Assembly (NCBI GenBank): GCA_947178125.1
Contig: CAMWXB010000015.1
Span: forward strand, 1 to 60,732
Reading direction: 5' to 3'
DNA: 60,732 nucleotides
From: an uncultured Lachnospiraceae bacterium
GTDB taxonomy: Bacteria > Bacillota > Clostridia > Lachnospirales > Lachnospiraceae
This document shows, one piece after another, positions 59,303 to 60,732 of the stretch (positions within the stretch are counted from its first letter, which is position 1; every line of letters starts with the position of its first letter). The translations under genes and the position numbers were made by a program. The notes under the pieces are model-generated. The model searched no databases and was not told the origin of the DNA. It saw only the letters and a list, made by a program, of their open reading frames with translations.

Positions 59303-60373
59303 TTAGATACCATAATTCGCAACATCATCTGCTGTGATCGTTGTAGCATCAAAGCCCTTCTCATCCATGATGATCGTCTTTTCGGTAAGTGTTTCGCCAT
59401 TCTCTATTTTCTTGATGATATCGCTGATATAAGAGGACTGGAACGGATTACACTGTCCGTCATAATTCCAGTTACCGTCAAGCAGTTCCTGAAGTGCCCA
59501 CTGATTGCAGTCAAATCCCATAATGATTACGTCGCCGTCAACACCGTGAGAGATGTTCGCACTGTCGAGCGCAGCTACTGCACCTCTTGCCATATCATCG
59601 TTCTCTGCATAGATTACGTTGAAAGATGTACCGGAATCGATCACAGACTGAACGATCTGCTGTGCTGTCTCTGCATTCCAGTCTGCAGTCTGCTGTGTAA
59701 CGATGTTCCATCCTTCGGATGCTGCTGTGTCAGTGAGTGCGCCGGAACGGCCTACCTGTGCTGCAGAGCCCATAACACCCTGAAGATGAATGATGTTGTA
59801 CTCGCTGAGTCCCTGGCTCTTTAACCATTCAACTGCCGTCTGGCCTTCCTTATCCATATCGGAAACGATAGAACCTTCATAAAGGCTCTCGTCCGCATCG
59901 ATTACACGGTCGAACAGGATAACTCTAACGCCCGCATCCTGTGCATCCTGTAAGGTGGAATCCCATCCAGCTGTACCAGCTGCAGAGAGGAGAAGATAAT
60001 CAACACCGTCCTGGATGAACTTCTGTGCTGCTGCAATCTGCTCGTCGTTCTCATTGCTGTAAGCGAAAGATGCGTCATAACCATTCTCTTCTGTAAAAGT
60101 TGCTTTCAAATCTTTATCATTTGCTGTACGATATCCGGACTCGTTCGGGTCATTGTTGATGATGCCGACTTTAATCAGCTCGCCAGAGCTTGCGGATGTA
60201 TCAGCTGCTGCATCATTGGATGCCGTGTCTGCTGCTGTATCTGTTGTTGCAGCCGTATCATTTGTTGCTGCTGTGTCTGTTGTTGCCGGTGTACTGCCGC
60301 TGTTTCCACATCCAGTAACAACTGCAGCTACCATTGCAAGGCTAAGTACCATGCTCACTACTTTCTTTTTCAT
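59303..60373 (-). CDS. Sugar-binding lipoprotein of the YtfQ/ChvE type
   Basis: About 356 residues. The signal peptide ends in lipobox VTGC (about residues 20-23), followed by a low-complexity Thr/Ala/Asp-rich linker (TDTAATNDTAATTDTAAD). The binding domain follows the YtfQ pattern: VGIINNDPNESGYRTANDKD, DGVDYLLLSAAGTAGWDSTL, VRVILFDRVIDADESLYEGS and DVIIMGFDCNQWALQELLDG. E. coli YtfQ binds galactofuranose and arabinofuranose forms. In this locus L-arabinose or arabinofuranose is the likely ligand. The second of two nearby ATGs is used since AGGAGG is eight bases before it. Confidence 0.92.
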   Translation of the reverse strand: MKKKVVSMVLSLAMVAAVVTGCGNSGSTPATTDTAATNDTAATTDTAADTASNDAAADTSASSGELIKVGIINNDPNESGYRTANDKDLKATFTEENGYDASFAYSNENDEQIAAAQKFIQDGVDYLLLSAAGTAGWDSTLQDAQDAGVRVILFDRVIDADESLYEGSIVSDMDKEGQTAVEWLKSQGLSEYNIIHLQGVMGSAAQVGRSGALTDTAASEGWNIVTQQTADWNAETAQQIVQSVIDSGTSFNVIYAENDDMARGAVAALDSANISHGVDGDVIIMGFDCNQWALQELLDGNWNYDGQCNPFQSSYISDIIKKIENGETLTEKTIIMDEKGFDATTITADDVANYGI

Positions 60374-60446
60374 ATTCATATCCTCCTTCTGTTTTGCGTG
60401 AGAACTGGTCTGTCAAAAACAGGTCCAACTCGTTCTCGCTGACTAA

Positions 60447-60521
60447 ACTTTAACAGAAACAGGAACCCATTTCAAGCTTTTTTCGTTGTATTAACGAATT
60501 TGAACGCTTTCGATAATACAA
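60447..60521 (-). promoter_or_regulatory. Promoter of the pentose locus with inverted repeat and cre-like site
   Basis: On the minus strand TTGAAA (60475-60470) and TAAAGT (60452-60447) are 17 bp apart. Just upstream an 8-bp inverted repeat TTGTATTA (60486-60493) / TAATACAA (60514-60521) flanks CGAAAGCGTTC (minus strand), which resembles a CcpA cre site. Both an arabinose regulator and catabolite control are plausible; neither is proven. Confidence 0.6.
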
Positions 60522-60732
60522 ATTTTGTCGAAAAAAGCATAAATCCAATACAAATTTTTGAAATTTACATAATTTTATGATTCTCTGTCCATTTTAGTAC
60601 ATTTTTTTCTTTTTTATCGAATTTACGAGCAAAAACAAACAGTTTTACATAGTCAATTCTTCTACAGAATGATGAAAAAGGGATTTTTTTATTCTGATAT
60701 GACACGGTCATCATATATTTTTTGTCCCGGAA
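60522..60732. other. AT-rich upstream region, no gene found
   Basis: Very AT-rich DNA with many T-runs and no credible reading frame. ATGAC-ACG-GTCAT (60700-60712) is a small inverted repeat. The region is probably the upstream control DNA of the leftward pentose locus or of a gene beyond the window edge. Confidence 0.4.

Overview
The window looks like a chromosomal segment of a Gram-positive anaerobe of the Lachnospiraceae (Clostridium cluster XIVa). The basis is protein-level recognition: AGGAGG-type ribosome binding sites, a large SRP RNA with an Alu domain, a T-box leader on metG, and families common in that group (DUF5711, DUF6128, DUF1002, DUF4179, DUF3892, a methionine aminopeptidase with a SEC-C tail at its N-terminus, split transketolase, and a GH120 beta-xylosidase). 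No rRNA, insertion sequence, prophage or CRISPR array is visible. There is one tRNA, tRNA-Ser(CGA), with a gene remnant beside it.

Layout. 0-9.5 kb is accessory: an XRE-methyltransferase fusion, an alkyltransferase-like protein without the acceptor cysteine, a CvpA/DUF5711/LysM envelope group around a 92-bp tandem repeat, a TetR-controlled ABC pair, and a PadR/CPBP pair. 9.5-14.6 kb is housekeeping: galM, then recR, ebfC and dnaX, then a phosphofructokinase. 14.7-20.3 kb is a CUT1 sugar ABC operon with its own ATPase and a doubly anchored binding protein, followed by a lipoprotein. 20.3-23.4 kb holds a DUF2971 gene coupled to a GH120 beta-xylosidase, then tRNA-Ser. 23.4-33.4 kb is rich in signalling: a chemoreceptor, an ECF sigma factor with a DUF4179 partner, micropeptides divergent from a KdpDE-like two-component system, tadA with the SRP RNA, and a sugar-binding-domain/GGDEF enzyme. 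33.5-48.8 kb is mixed: a CdaR-type regulator, an orphan MsmX-type ATPase, a second GGDEF protein, an HD-GYP protein, D-lactate dehydrogenase, a lipase, metG, and map. 48.8 kb to the end is a long leftward pentose locus: a YtfQ/YtfR/YtfT/YjfF-like importer, then araA, araB, araD, both transketolase halves, and rpe.

How the genes fit together. The pentose locus would carry an arabinose-type sugar from uptake through L-ribulose and xylulose-5-phosphate into the pentose phosphate pathway. GH120 could release xylose from xylo-oligosaccharides in the cytoplasm. The orphan MsmX-type ATPase may energise permeases encoded elsewhere. Two GGDEF proteins and one HD-GYP protein suggest local c-di-GMP control alongside chemotaxis.

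The most unusual signal is a family of structured intergenic repeats. Five copies were found (6.7, 10.7, 13.4, 29.4 and 33.5 kb). Four begin directly at a stop codon. The best two fold on paper into a closed three-way junction plus a fourth hairpin, and three of the four helices differ between these copies by compensating base changes. Many other intergenic gaps also start with long perfect hairpins near the stop codon.
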